A stretch of 64,000 nucleotides of DNA from the NCBI RefSeq assembly GCF_040436345.1, contig NC_133230.1, positions 5,353,297-5,417,296 of the forward strand, given 5' to 3'. This DNA is from Pagrus major. Its lineage: Eukaryota > Chordata > Actinopteri > Spariformes > Sparidae. The position numbers and the translations under genes were made by a program. Each line of letters begins with the position of its first letter. The stretch's first letter is position 1. Below, one piece after another: positions 55,601-64,000 of the stretch. Below the pieces are notes generated by a model. That model saw only the letters and a program-made list of their open reading frames with translations, did not search any database and was not told the origin of the DNA.

Positions 55601-58600
55601 CGGTCTGAGGTTCCTTCTCAGCTGGAGGCAGATTCCCAGGCACTGGCCCAGTTTGTATCCTCAGGGGAAGCAGCTCGCATTAAGGCCCGTCTGACCCAAA
55701 TCGGCAGGTACTGGGAGGAGCTGAAGGAGAGCCTACAGCAGCTTGATGGACAGCTGGAGGAAAGCTCCTCTCACCAGCAGAAGTTCAAGAGTAGCCTCGA
55801 GGAGGTAAATAGACTTATTACTTAAGATATCACGACAGTGTACAGAGTAGAGCATACAATTTTGATCTGTTTTCTCTCCTAGGTACAAGCATCTCTCAGT
55901 GAGCTGCACACAAAACTGGAGCATCCTATCAAATCCTGCACCTCCTCATCAGAGACCTACAAAGCCCTTCAAAACTACATGGTGTGTTCACTTTTGATTA
56001 AAAAAAAAAATACCTGAAAGGAAACAGTTGTTTTCATTCGCTTTGCATTGCTAATTTTAAAAATTATACATGCCAACAGTATTTGAAAATGAACTGCAAA
56101 GCTTAGCACAGTACCAGCCGTTTGTTACTGTGCAAGTCTTCCAGCTGACAGGTTATGTGAGTCACCGTCTTGTGTTGATGTCCCCCAGGATGTCTGTCAG
56201 CATCTGGAAAAGCTGAAGGGAACCTTGCTGTCTCTGTCAGCTGGTGCACGAAGACTCAGTGACAAAGAGCAAGCTGAGAGGACTGTGACAGCGCTAAACA
56301 CCAGCTATGAGCAATACACACAGGAGGCAAAGGACAAACAGAGCTCTCTGGAAAACCTGCTTTCTCTTTGGCAAAAGTAAGAGCTATTAAACAGACCATT
56401 CATTTCACAATTAAAGCCAGTTAATAGGACCACTGGTTGATCCTGGACAGGAGTGTTGTTAGTTAATACGTTTCTCTTATTATATCGAATTTTTACTCTT
56501 TGAGACAAGAGTGTTTCTATTGGTGTGTTTCAGGTACGAGAAACAGCGTTCAAACTTTGTTTCCTGCTTGGAGAGGAGTGAATCTGCCTCCAAACCGGAG
56601 AGTCAGTGTCTGTCGGCTGATAAATCCAAGCTCCGCACAGAGATACAAGATTTGCAGGTACAGTACATACACACATAGTCCTCCATAACACATCTAAAAT
56701 CAAGTTTTACCCCTAAAAATGATTTGCAAATGTTTAAATAACCGAATAATTAAATGGTTAAAATCAATGGACCTTGGTGGAGAGCAGATTTTTGTCCCCA
56801 TATCTAAAATTTGAACAGACTTTTGCCCCCACAACATGGTGAACAAAAGGCAGATACGCAAATACACATTTACATGACGCTAACTGGAGAACATATTTTA
56901 AGTTTGTAAGAAAATTACGTGTTCCTTGCAGGCCTCACACTCTGAGGTCCAGTCCCTTGAGCCTGCTCATGCTGAATTGGCATCTTTGGTGACATCCCTG
57001 TGCCCTACTGCACCAGAAGAGAGAGTGAGGCAGCTGAAAGACGAGCTGGAGACCCTGCACAAGAGACTGCATGTTCAAAATGAAGTCATTCCTCACAGGT
57101 AAGATAATCTTAGATAAATTAAAATTTAAACATACACATGCCATGGTGTGTCTGAGGAAGGAAGTTCAGCCTGATTACAACAGTTTGCATTTGCAGGCGT
57201 ACCAAAGGTGGTTATACAGTAGAAATACTAGGTCCCTTCTTTACTGATTTTACTCATCATGCTGCCATTTTGTCCCCCAGAATCAAAGAGCTTCAGAACC
57301 ACCTCTCTCTGGTGGAGCAGTTTGACCAGGCGCTGCTCAAATTCTCCCAGTGGAGTGAGACCATGCTCTCAAATCTGCACTCAGCTTCTCAAGTCAATAT
57401 AAGCAACCTGCAGTCTGCCACCACACAAGTAAAGGTAAGAGCCACACAACCCACAAGATGTTTCTCCTTTCAGAGCCACTTAGTCAGTTTGCAAACAAAT
57501 AGCATCATTCTTCAGAGCAACAACTGATCCTCTATCAACTGCCTTTGACAGGAGACCCAGGTGGCCTTACAGAAGCAGTCCAGTGTGAGACAGAGCTTGG
57601 AGCAGCAGACTGAGAAGCTCTGTCAGTTCTGTGAGCCCAGTGATGCACAGCTCCTCCGCAGCAGAGCAGACAGCTGTTTGCAGCCCCACCAGGAGGCCCA
57701 GCACATAGCGGAGCTCCAGTTAGAGTGCCTTGAAAGGCTTGAGGCTTTCCTGCAGACCCACGGTGTGGCTGCAGGGGTGTTGCGGGGTCTGAAGCAGACT
57801 GTGGAGAGTGCTGGGAGCTGGGACCGTGGAAAAGTAGAGGAGCTGCAGCAAGAACTGGCCACAATTATCCCAGACATCAGCCAGCTCGAGACTCTAGCTG
57901 TCAATCTAGACAGCAGTCTGTGCAAAAGCCATCTACACATTGGTGCAGATGAGGGTTCCCGTAAGTCATGCCGCATGCTGGCTGATTCACTGAGTGCTGA
58001 GCTGGATGCTGTGAGGAACTTGCTTGGTACCAAGCAGAGTGAAGCAGAAGCCCTGGGGGCTCTGTGGACCTCATTTAGACAGCGGAAAGAACAGCTGCTC
58101 AAAGCTGTGGAGGACATTGAAGAGAAAGCCGACCACCAGAGCTTCAAAGAGCCCAGCCTGCATGCACTACAGCAGAGGTAAAGAGTGTAATCAGAGCAAT
58201 GTCTGTTTTAGAGCAATGTTATGATTCAAAACTTGGGGCTATTTATATTTTGAGAACATGTGCAGTAGTAACATATGACCTCCGCTGTTTGTCAGGCTCA
58301 GGTTCTTTAATCAGATGGAGGATGAGCTGCAGTCACACCAGCATGAGGAGCAGTGGCTGAGGGACAAGGGCAACCAGCTGGCCCAGAGAGATGCTGAGCT
58401 GGCTGGAGAGGTACTGAGGGAAATCAGTCTGCTGGAGACTACATGGGAGGACACCAAGAAACTCATTACAGAGAGGTACTGAAGGAGCGGAAGAGGGTTT
58501 TTCATGCCACTGAGTCAGTGAATGTTGAATTTTATAAGAGGTGCATGGTAAAAGCTAAAGATAATACTGAAAACAATAGCTGCTATTCAGTAATGAGATA

Positions 58601-61600
58601 CAGTATAACACTCCACAAAAACAAGGAGAACGAGTTGATGTGGAGGTGGTATTTTTTAAAATAATTTTTGCCTTTGTTGCAGATGTAAATGAGTCAAGAA
58701 CCAGCTTTTAAAGATTTTAACTCCCTTTGCTCTCACTTACACTAATTAAAGGATTATGAAACATAATGTTTGGCAGAAAAACATTGTTATTGTCCAGTTT
58801 GTTGCACTTGGAAAAAATGGTGTCAATCTGAAATCTCACAGCACTTAATCTGCAAATGGCTGAAAAAATGACTTCTCTGCCAGTTCGTATTTATTTTTTC
58901 ACCTTTATATCCTTTGTTATGGAGTTTATTGTATGTTTAATGTCAATCTCTTTCTGTGACAGACAGGAGCAGTGCACTGTTCTTGTTGAGCTTATGAGAG
59001 AATACCAAACCCTGAAAACCTCCATCAGCAGCATTATTGAGAGCACCGAACCTCTGGTGGACATCAGCTCTGTTTTGAAGGACCATGAGGAAACAAGGAG
59101 GTCACTGACAAAGGTCAGGTCAATTTTTTGTGTAATCTTTTTTGGAATGTGCCTCATCTCACTTTCATGTTATTAAACTGTTTATTACACAAATCCAGAA
59201 AACAGTATCTTAGTTCTGGGTTTTGCTTGTATGCCTGTTCATCAGAACGCTTTAAATTGTTGCTGTCTTTACACCACCTGTAGCACGAGGCAGTGAAGAT
59301 CGAGATGGCCAGCAAGCAACATGAATTGGACGAGTTTTCCAGTAAAGGAAAGCAACTGGTGATTGAACTGAAGAAGATCCCTGACTGTGATGCTCAACTG
59401 CTGAAAAATGACATGGAGACACTTGTTGATCAGTGGCTGGATGTAAGTTCGACTGAGCTGAGTCAATAATGTGCTTTTAATAGTTTTGAAATACAATGGA
59501 GGCAGAGAGTAGTAAGCATTTTTGCCAACTGATGGTTTCTGCTCCATGTCCTCACACCAAATTTGATATGGCGTTAGATATTAAAAAAAAAACACACAAA
59601 ACACACCTGATGTGTTTTTTGCACATAGAGGTTTGTGGCACAGTTCTCAGCTGGGAAAGATTAGATGTGATGTTACTCTTCAGCACCTCACAAAATCAGA
59701 ATCAGAATACATGTAATTGCCAAATACAAATGTATTTGTTGGTTTAGGAAATTAATTACCAAAACTTCAATATAGAGCTTTGCAATTGCCAGACAAAAGT
59801 GCCAGATACACTACAGACACTCAACGTTTCTGACTGATTTGATCCACTTCCCAGGTGTCTGAGAAGATTGATGACAACATTGAACGCCTGAACCAGAGTT
59901 TGACACTGTGGGAAGACGTGCGTAAAATCAACGAGGACATTGAGAGTTGGACAAGCAGCTGTGTGATCGAACTAAATGAGAGCCTGAACAACCTCAATGA
60001 CAGTCAGAAGGTGTCGGGAAGGCTCTCTAAGCTACAGGTAAGATTTCATGATGATCAATAGTACTGTAAGTGAAGCCACAATCACAGGTTATTGTATCTC
60101 AAAACAAAACGAAGCAACTGAGAATGTGTATACTATATGCTTGTCTCATTTTATACATCCACAGGCAGAAATGGTCGAGAAGGAGCAGAAACTTGAAACC
60201 CTGCAGAGCAAAGTATCAGAACTGAAAAAGTGCAGTCAAAGTCAAGAGACCCCTGCTAAACTACAGGTACAAAAGATGATTATCATCTGTGTATTGTGTT
60301 TTTCTGTTGTTATACTGTATTTCACAATACATTGTACTCTCATCAGGTGCTGGAGAATGACCTTCGTAAAAAGATCAGCACAGTCCAGAAGCTCCATGAG
60401 CAGGCCAGGGGAAACCTCATGGACTTCACTTTCCAGAGGAAACAGCTGGAAGACTACATCTCACAGATGTCTGCGTGGCTCAAAAGTATGGAGGATTCCC
60501 TCGTTTCTTCTCCTACTGGATCGGATCCCGAGGACATCTGCAGAGTGAAGGTGCAGCCCAAATAACAATAATTTAGAAATATACAGCTCTTGACACTGTC
60601 ACTGGTTTTTGAGTTGTTGGTGTTATAGATAGGCAACCATTCGTTTCTTATAGAAGACAGAGATGAGAATGTTAGCAAGCTAATAAACTAATCACCATTG
60701 TTGAACATGTTTTGAAGGACCTCCAGAAAGAGCTGCAAAATCAGCAGGGGAGTATTGACTCCACCAGGGAGAGCCTCAACACCCTGTGTAGAAAATATCC
60801 GTCTGAGGAGCTGGCTGGTTTGGGTTCAGCTCTCACTGACCTCATCAAGACTTACGAGTCTGTGAACCAGCTTTCTGCCAAGACGCTGGTGTCACTGCAG
60901 AACTGTCTTCAGCAGCAGTTCAATGGTGAGAAATTTAAAAAAACAAATCTGACTGAAATGTGTAATTTTGCTCTTGAGTTGTCCCTCAACGTGGTAATTA
61001 ATTCTCTCTTTTCTCCTGCCTCCTCAGATCTGGTTCAGGAGTTTCATCGTTGGCTTTCAGAGCAGAGGGAGATAGTGAAAGAATGCTCTGACAGATCTGG
61101 AGACACTCAAATTGTGGAACGAAAACTACAGAAACTAAAGGTAAAACTGGAATCACTAAATCATAGTCTGTGATGGGGATGAAGGTAGAATTTGGAACAT
61201 GCTCTTATCTCCAACTGGTGAGATGAATAAATATGAGAAAAACTGTCTATCTGTCAGGGCGCCATGGATCGTGTGGAGGAGGGTGAGGTACGTCTCACTC
61301 AGGTCTGTGAGGAAGGAGAGAAGCTCCTACTTCATCTTCCCAAAGCCAGCGCTGGGCAAGTCCAGCAGCACCTGTCCTCCATCCAGCAGGACTGGGACAG
61401 CTTTGTGGAGCATTGCAGACAGAACCAACAGATCCTGGAAGACAGCGCATCTCTCATGAAGGGGTAAGAGACTCTCACAAACAAACTAGTTCTAGGACTT
61501 TGTAAGTCAGCCATTTTGTAATCAGTGCATTGTAAATTCCTTGTAGCTTTGAGGGTCGCCTTAAGAAGCTCAGGTGGTGGTTGGAGCACATGGAAAAGAG

Positions 61601-64000
61601 GATGACCACAGATCTGCTGGAAGCCAAACAGCGTGGTCCTGAGAAGGCTGTCCTCGAGCAAGTGGAGGAATATCAGCAGGAAGTGCTTAAAGAAAGGTCT
61701 GTGTATTTACTAAGAAAATAAATATTTTTTAATTGTCTCCAAATGTCCTCAATGTCCTGATAATGTTTTTCGCAATTTTAAATGCTTTTCTTCCTTCCAT
61801 GCAGAGATTCATTTGAGCGCTTAGGTCAAGAGGGACAGGCGCTGAATGAAGGTGGGCGAGGTGATGGTAGTGAGACGAGAGTGTCAGCTCAGCTGCAGTC
61901 GCAGCACCAGGCCTTGCTGAGACGTGTGAGAGAGAGACTGCGCAGCTGCCAGCTCACTTTACAGGAGCAACAGGCCTTTGAAGAGACTCTGCAGACAACC
62001 TGGACCTGGCTTAACGGAGTCCAGGAGCGCCTGGCGTCACTCAACAGTACGGTCGGCAATAAAGAGACTCTGGAGAAAAGACTTGGTCTTGTACAGGTCA
62101 GTGAATGTTTTTTGGAAGCATTTTGAATCATAGAAATTATTTTATAGTTTTCCCATAGTTCATTCATGCTGTTTTTATTTATGCAGGATATTCTGCTAAT
62201 GAAGGGAGAAGGTGAGGTGAAGCTCAACATGACTGTAGGGAAAGGAGAACAGGTCCTGAAGCACAACAGAATGCAGGGGCAGGAGGTTATTTGTTCACAG
62301 CTACAGAGCCTGAAGGATGCCTGGGCAAATATGTTGATGACTTCCATGAGCTGCCACAGGTAAACTCCCTCTGACACCATAGGTCATATCGAGGCTAAAT
62401 GCACTTCTTCATTTCTTATTACGGGTTATTATTGTCCACAGTCGTCTGGAGTGGACAGTGGCCCAGTGGACCAGCTTCCAAGAAAATAAAAGCCAACTGC
62501 AGCAGTGGATGGAGTCGGTAGAGCAGGAGTTGGGGATGACTCTGCCTCAGCAGCCAGGCCTCAAAGAGAAGTCCGTTTTGCTAGAGCGCCTCAGGGCCAT
62601 CCAGGCTGACGTGGACGCTCATGCAGCTGCACTGTCACGCCTGACGGACAAAGCAGTGGAGATGCACGAAAAAACTGGGGACCAGACCTTTGGACCAGAG
62701 TCGAGGGCAGAGCTAAATGCACACTTTGCTGATATCTCAGCTGTTGTCAAGGTGATCTAAATACATGCTAGCTGAAATAGTAATTGTTGTATACTACATG
62801 ATTCATTCCAATGAAACAGGGTCTGCCACAGAGATTAGTTGAAACAAATTGAGACAAAAAGTTAATACAGTATATTAAATTGACTTTAAATGTGATTGAC
62901 CATGCAAACATTCAAGGCTGCAAACTCCCATCCCAGTCACCCTGAGCTGAATTATGCTTAAACATAAAATAAAATACTTGCAGACTCTATTTGACACATA
63001 CACATCTGGTGGTTGGCGTTTACATTGTCTTTTTTTCCTCAAAGGGTAAAGTGCAGTCCATGCAAACCATTGTGTCTGAGCATGAGCAGTACCTCGATGC
63101 TCTGAGAGATTTCAATGACTGGCTGATTTCAGCAAAAGAGGAACTCCAGCGCTGGTCAGACCTGTCAGGAGACTCAGTCTCCATTAAAAGAAAGCTCTCT
63201 AAGGTCCAGGTAAGGAACGTCAGCTGTTAAGTGATAAAATGCTGTTTTTGTGACACCCCACACATGAGCTTTAATATTAAAGTCAGATATGTGTTGACTC
63301 AGCAGGAGAATACAGGGTATTGCTCAGACTGTTGTCTAGCTGTCTGTGTGCTCATTTCCTTTGCAATGTTGACTGTCAGATATGAGTTTTATTGTTGCAA
63401 GGGTTAAATACAGGACTTCTAGTGGAGTGGAGAAGAGTTACCTGATTTTTTTTCCCTGTGACAATTTCCATTTCTTTTACCTTTCCAGGAATTGCTTGAC
63501 TCTAAGCAGCGAGGTAGAGAGAGACTGAGCCGGGTTCAAAGAAGTGGGGCGGTGGCAAGAGATCACACCGGCTCAGGGGGCTACGAGGCTATGGAGCGAG
63601 AGGAGGCAGCCCTCTTGTCATCATGGGAACAGTGGGAACGAGGAGCACTGCAGACACGGGCTAGTCTGGAGACCGCACTATCCCAGATAGCCAGCTCTGA
63701 ACAAGAGTTCAGCAGCCGGTCAACACAGCTGGAGCAGGACCTGCGGGACTTCAACCGTCAGCTACAGGACTGGCGTCAGCGGTTGTCTCAAGCGGCGGGG
63801 AAAAACGACGGAGAGGAGGCTGTCAAAGGCTGGCAGATAGCAAAGGTAGGGCTCGGCTTAGGTTAGCTCAAATAATAAGCCACCGTCAATGGGAAACAAG
63901 CAATATGAGATGCTTATGATAATGAATTTTGTGGCTGTTTTCCACACAGGACACTTTGGAGGAGCTTGTCAAAGCTGAGCCGATTTCTGATAGTCTGAAG
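25548..64000 (+). CDS. syne1: SYNE1 (nesprin-1), N-terminal part, continues beyond window
   Basis: Nesprin-1 is a giant outer-nuclear-membrane spectrin-repeat protein. It binds F-actin through its N-terminal calponin-homology pair and SUN proteins through a C-terminal KASH domain, which is outside this window. I resolved 55 coding exons. Joined, they give 9033 nt (3011 codons) with every junction GT-AG, every phase consistent and no in-frame stop. The sequence follows the human protein from the start (human MATSRGASRCPRDIANVMQR; here [20 protein letters not shown]) to the repeat around human EEIVECWHKGQEILDALQK. Exon coordinates are in the sub-entries below. The orthologue identity is very secure; whether it is the teleost a or b copy is not decidable here. 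Confidence 0.97.
27151..27845. mobile_element. Non-autonomous inverted-repeat element (GGCTGGGCGATATA ends)
   Basis: Left GGGCTGGGGGATATA, right TATATCGCCCAGCC, nearly perfect inverted complements. The ~690-bp AT-rich interior is rich in ATCGTGAT/ATATCG motifs and has no transposase. AATTCAA occurs a few bases outside each end (27143-27149 and 27849-27855), which may be a remnant target-site duplication. Confidence 0.65.
28750..28842. repeat. Fragment of the AAAGGGGCT element family
   Basis: TTACAATTTGCTCACATATG, then AAAGTGATTAATACATG and TGTAACATAGAGCTCCTTT, is homologous to the right end of the element at 21586-21927. Confidence 0.55.
29040..29445. repeat. Probable DNA-element fragment ending GCATAATATGGGACCTTT
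   Basis: The tail AAAATAAGCATAATATGGGA and CCTTT resembles the end of a palindromic element I have seen repeatedly in fish genomes. The left end was not found, so the borders are uncertain. No transposase. Confidence 0.35.
31086..31595. repeat. Second copy of the TTTTTTGGGCCGATGC element
   Basis: Left end ATTTTTTGGGCCGATGCAGA, matching 17128. Right part TAATATTGGCTAACTGATATA, with complementary CAATATATTGGC/GCCAATA motifs. AT-rich, non-coding. Confidence 0.5.
32640..33210 (+). promoter_or_regulatory. Putative internal SYNE1 promoter and 5' UTR
   Basis: Directly upstream of the alternative first exon. It contains TGACATCACCGCCCCC (CRE-like half-site next to a GC box) at about 32697-32712 and GATTGGTGG (inverted CCAAT box) at about 32720. 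The GT-rich stretch at 32905-32970 is microsatellite-like. An in-frame TGA at 33172-33174 closes the frame before the ATG. Promoter activity is inferred. Confidence 0.4.
33211..33286 (+). CDS. syne1: Alternative SYNE1 first coding exon
   Basis: ATG at 33211 opens 25 codons ([20 protein letters not shown] then FQYLR) and ends CGT G|GTAAGT. This is phase 1, exactly the phase needed to splice into the exon at 34918 and continue [11 protein letters not shown]. The peptide is unlike the canonical N-terminus but would keep the whole actin-binding domain. The in-frame upstream stop, first-Met position and strong donor support it. Transcription is not shown by sequence alone. Confidence 0.6.
34113..34690. 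mobile_element. Copy of the GAAAATTCAGT palindromic element, interrupted by a nested insertion
   Basis: 34113-34269 and 34599-34690 together match parts of the intact copy at 39775-40295 (TTCACCCAGAAAG, GAAAATTCAGTCATTATCT, CTCACCCTCATG, CTTCACAG, AACTGAAGTAGAT | AGATGGGGACTTGTTTTAAA). The break is caused by the insertion at 34270-34598. Confidence 0.7.
34270..34598. mobile_element. Nested short inverted-repeat element (TAGGCTTGGG ends)
   Basis: Left TGTAGGCTTGGGTTATAT, right AATATCGGCCCAAGCCTAGC, so TAGGCTTGGG/CCCAAGCCTA are perfect inverted ends. It is flanked by AGAT on both sides (34266-34269 and 34599-34602), while the uninterrupted copy at 39.9 kb has a single AGAT. That makes AGAT a target-site duplication. 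About 330 bp, non-coding. Confidence 0.7.
34918..43246 (+). CDS. syne1: SYNE1 exons 2-8: tandem calponin-homology actin-binding domain
   Basis: Exons 34918-34979, 38051-38146, 39598-39681, 41118-41210, 41961-42139, 42234-42430 and 43137-43246; residues 23-296. CH1 (about 27-134) shows [49 protein letters not shown] and [21 protein letters not shown] Ser-rich linker follows ([18 protein letters not shown]). CH2 (about 181-285) has [59 protein letters not shown] and [14 protein letters not shown]. This pair binds F-actin. Exon order and phases match the spectrin-family CH pair. The human CH1 sequence [20 protein letters not shown] is nearly identical. Confidence 0.96.
35632..35665. repeat. (TG)n-like repeat in SYNE1 intron 2
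   Basis: GTGTGTGTGTGTG followed by GTGTGTGCGTGGGTG; imperfect dinucleotide repeat. Confidence 0.8.
35994..36562. mobile_element. MITE-like element with about 60-bp imperfect inverted repeats, SYNE1 intron 2
   Basis: Left arm (about 35994-36062) holds TTCTTCAATGTGATTAAAAT, then GAGATCCCAACTT and TTTACATG. The right arm (about 36501-36562), reverse-complemented, reads TTCTTCAACCTGATTAAAAC, then GAGATTCCAACTT and TTTACATG. The ~440-bp interior is non-coding. Nothing else was recognised in the rest of intron 2 (34980-38050). Confidence 0.6.
39775..40295. mobile_element. Palindromic non-autonomous DNA element, intact copy, SYNE1 intron 4
   Basis: Long imperfect inverted repeats. The left arm reads AAAATGAAAATTCAGTCCTT, CTCACCCTTATGCCGATGGAAAG, CTTCACAGCAGAAAAG, TTGCAGCATTCTCTTAAA. 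The right arm, reverse-complemented, reads GAAAATTAAGTTCAGTCGTT, CTCACCCTCATGCCGATGGAAAG, CTTCACAGCAAAACAG, TTGCAGCATTTTCTTAAA. This fold-back family is common in fish introns. The 70-codon ORF at 40033-40245 is inside it and is not a gene. Confidence 0.75.
41786..41831. repeat. (GGAACA/GAAACA)n hexamer repeat in SYNE1 intron 5
   Basis: About seven tandem AGGAAC/AGAAAC hexamers alternating in a regular pattern. Confidence 0.9.
43442..43960. repeat. Dispersed repeat (TTTAAAGGTGCAATTTGTAA start), SYNE1 intron 8
   Basis: The first 27 bp closely match the sequence at 21050 in the MYCT1 intron (AAAGGTGCAATATGTAAGAAATGGCC versus AAAGGTGCAATTTGTAAGATATGGCC). The right border is not defined. Non-coding. 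Confidence 0.45.
44360..44392 (+). CDS. syne1: SYNE1 exon 9: 33-nt micro-exon
   Basis: Eleven codons ([11 protein letters not shown]) between CGGGATAG and GAG|GTATGT, phase 0 on both sides, so it can be skipped without disturbing the frame. It lies between the CH pair and the first spectrin-type helix, where the human protein has a different short segment (ILPGFPSFANSVQNFK). The low conservation makes this the least certain of the listed exons. Confidence 0.6.
44658..52389 (+). CDS. syne1: SYNE1 exons 10-29: first spectrin-repeat block
   Basis: Exons 44658-44765, 44863-45000, 45480-45644, 45730-45842, 46107-46275, 46362-46458, 47397-47599, 47703-47867, 47983-48135, 48223-48366, 48613-48780, 48899-49057, 49153-49317, 49663-49797, 50371-50529, 50777-50985, 51315-51423, 51618-51782, 51956-52123 and 52213-52389; residues 308-1330. 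Conserved human landmarks: [103 protein letters not shown] and HKHWKD. The alternating heptad hydrophobics and Trp at helix A/C positions are typical of spectrin repeats. They form the rod between the actin-binding head and the nuclear membrane. Confidence 0.95.
46533..46835 (+). mobile_element. LINE 3'-end relic (L2/CR1-like) in SYNE1 intron 15
   Basis: Plus-strand translation gives [20 protein letters not shown], then after stops and frameshifts [20 protein letters not shown] and a KSKLKT-like end. This is the well-known C-terminal tail of L2/CR1-type LINE polyproteins (LHWLPV..RI..KIL, LWN.LP..LR). It has multiple stops and is dead, and it carries no reverse-transcriptase core. Confidence 0.8.
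52390..54078 (+). other. SYNE1 intron 29 (1.7 kb)
   Basis: Long intron in an otherwise compact part of the gene. It carries a minus-strand LINE fragment (53180-53720) and a short (GTAAA)n-like run near 53166. The open frame running on from exon 29 (to about 52806) is intronic read-through. Confidence 0.75.
53180..53720 (-). mobile_element. LINE reverse-transcriptase fragment, antisense in SYNE1 intron 29
   Basis: The minus strand at 53710-53650 reads [20 protein letters not shown] and GDESA then a stop. YADD at 53691-53680 is the catalytic box of reverse transcriptases, and the GSN..I.YADDTT...G....GDES context is that of fish non-LTR elements. Downstream (minus) sequence to about 53180 is weakly coding-like but frameshifted. 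The copy is dead. Confidence 0.75.
54079..64000 (+). CDS. syne1: SYNE1 exons 30-55: second spectrin-repeat block, running off the window
   Basis: Exons 54079-54219, 54319-54479, 54640-54790, 55577-55804, 55883-55981, 56189-56376, 56534-56657, 56932-57098, 57281-57434, 57552-58177, 58296-58475, 58963-59113, 59284-59442, 59855-60037, 60165-60266, 60347-60550, 60718-60925, 61028-61140, 61258-61463, 61547-61696, 61805-62096, 62187-62359, 62442-62751, 63045-63209, 63489-63845 and 63950-64000 (incomplete); residues 1331-3011. Landmarks shared with human: [66 protein letters not shown], and [20 protein letters not shown]. This is rod, with no KASH or membrane segment yet. The 626-nt exon at 57552 is unusually long for this gene. 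Confidence 0.95.
54791..55576 (+). other. SYNE1 intron 32 (786 nt)
   Basis: AT-rich intron with no repeat or hidden exon recognised. The acceptor is preceded by a long T-tract. Confidence 0.6.

Noticed and set aside
57623..58147. Minus-strand ORF of 174 codons
   Set aside because: Antisense shadow of the 626-nt SYNE1 exon, whose plus frame matches nesprin-1.
1..64000. tRNA, rRNA, microRNA or CRISPR features
   Set aside because: No B-box-like GGTTCRANNCC with a cloverleaf context, no rRNA-like stretch and no regularly spaced direct repeats were seen on reading both strands. MicroRNA hairpins cannot be excluded without folding.
25615..64000. U12-type or GC-AG introns in SYNE1
   Set aside because: Every resolved junction uses GT-AG, and no donor reads ATATCC or GTATCC.

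Overview
This is a vertebrate, almost certainly teleost, nuclear window. It holds large multi-exon genes with GT-AG introns and vertebrate orthologues recognisable exon by exon, together with compact introns, microsatellites, fish-type inverted-repeat DNA elements and LINE relics. A percomorph-like fish is my best guess; the species is not determinable from sequence alone. There is no operon, CRISPR array or prokaryotic feature.

Layout from left to right. (1) 310-3604, minus: the 5' end of SLC18B1 (vesicular polyamine transporter), four coding exons, continuing off the left edge. Its long intron carries a dead Tc1/mariner transposase fragment. (2) 3605-6464: SLC18B1 promoter, a minisatellite, an 85-bp direct repeat and the probable TULP4 3' UTR. 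(3) 6465-15369, minus: complete TULP4 coding region in 14 exons, 1833 residues. It has WD40 repeats, a SOCS box, and a tubby domain whose two halves are separated by a huge low-complexity insert with an exceptional glutamine-rich tract. (4) 15388-19330: TULP4 upstream DNA, with repeats and an unidentified ORF. (5) 19938-22373, minus: MYCT1 in two coding exons. (6) 22374-25547: the head-to-head MYCT1/SYNE1 interval. (7) 25548-64000, plus: the 5' part of giant SYNE1 (nesprin-1). I resolved 55 coding exons plus an alternative first exon. They encode 3011 residues through the tandem CH actin-binding domain and the first long run of spectrin repeats. The gene runs off the right edge before its KASH end.

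All exon joins for SLC18B1, TULP4, MYCT1 and SYNE1 were chosen by splice signals, reading phase and remembered similarity to the mammalian proteins. Each assembled reading frame stays open throughout. No aligner or database was available.

The four genes are unrelated in function: vesicular polyamine uptake, a putative Cullin ubiquitin-ligase adaptor, an endothelial/MYC-target membrane protein and a nucleus-cytoskeleton linker. The MYCT1-SYNE1 head-to-head pair matches the human arrangement on chromosome 6q25. I found no new biological system. The most notable items are the fish TULP4 glutamine expansion inside a split tubby fold, a phase-compatible second SYNE1 first exon with its own promoter-like upstream DNA, and a transposon nested inside another in SYNE1 intron 1.
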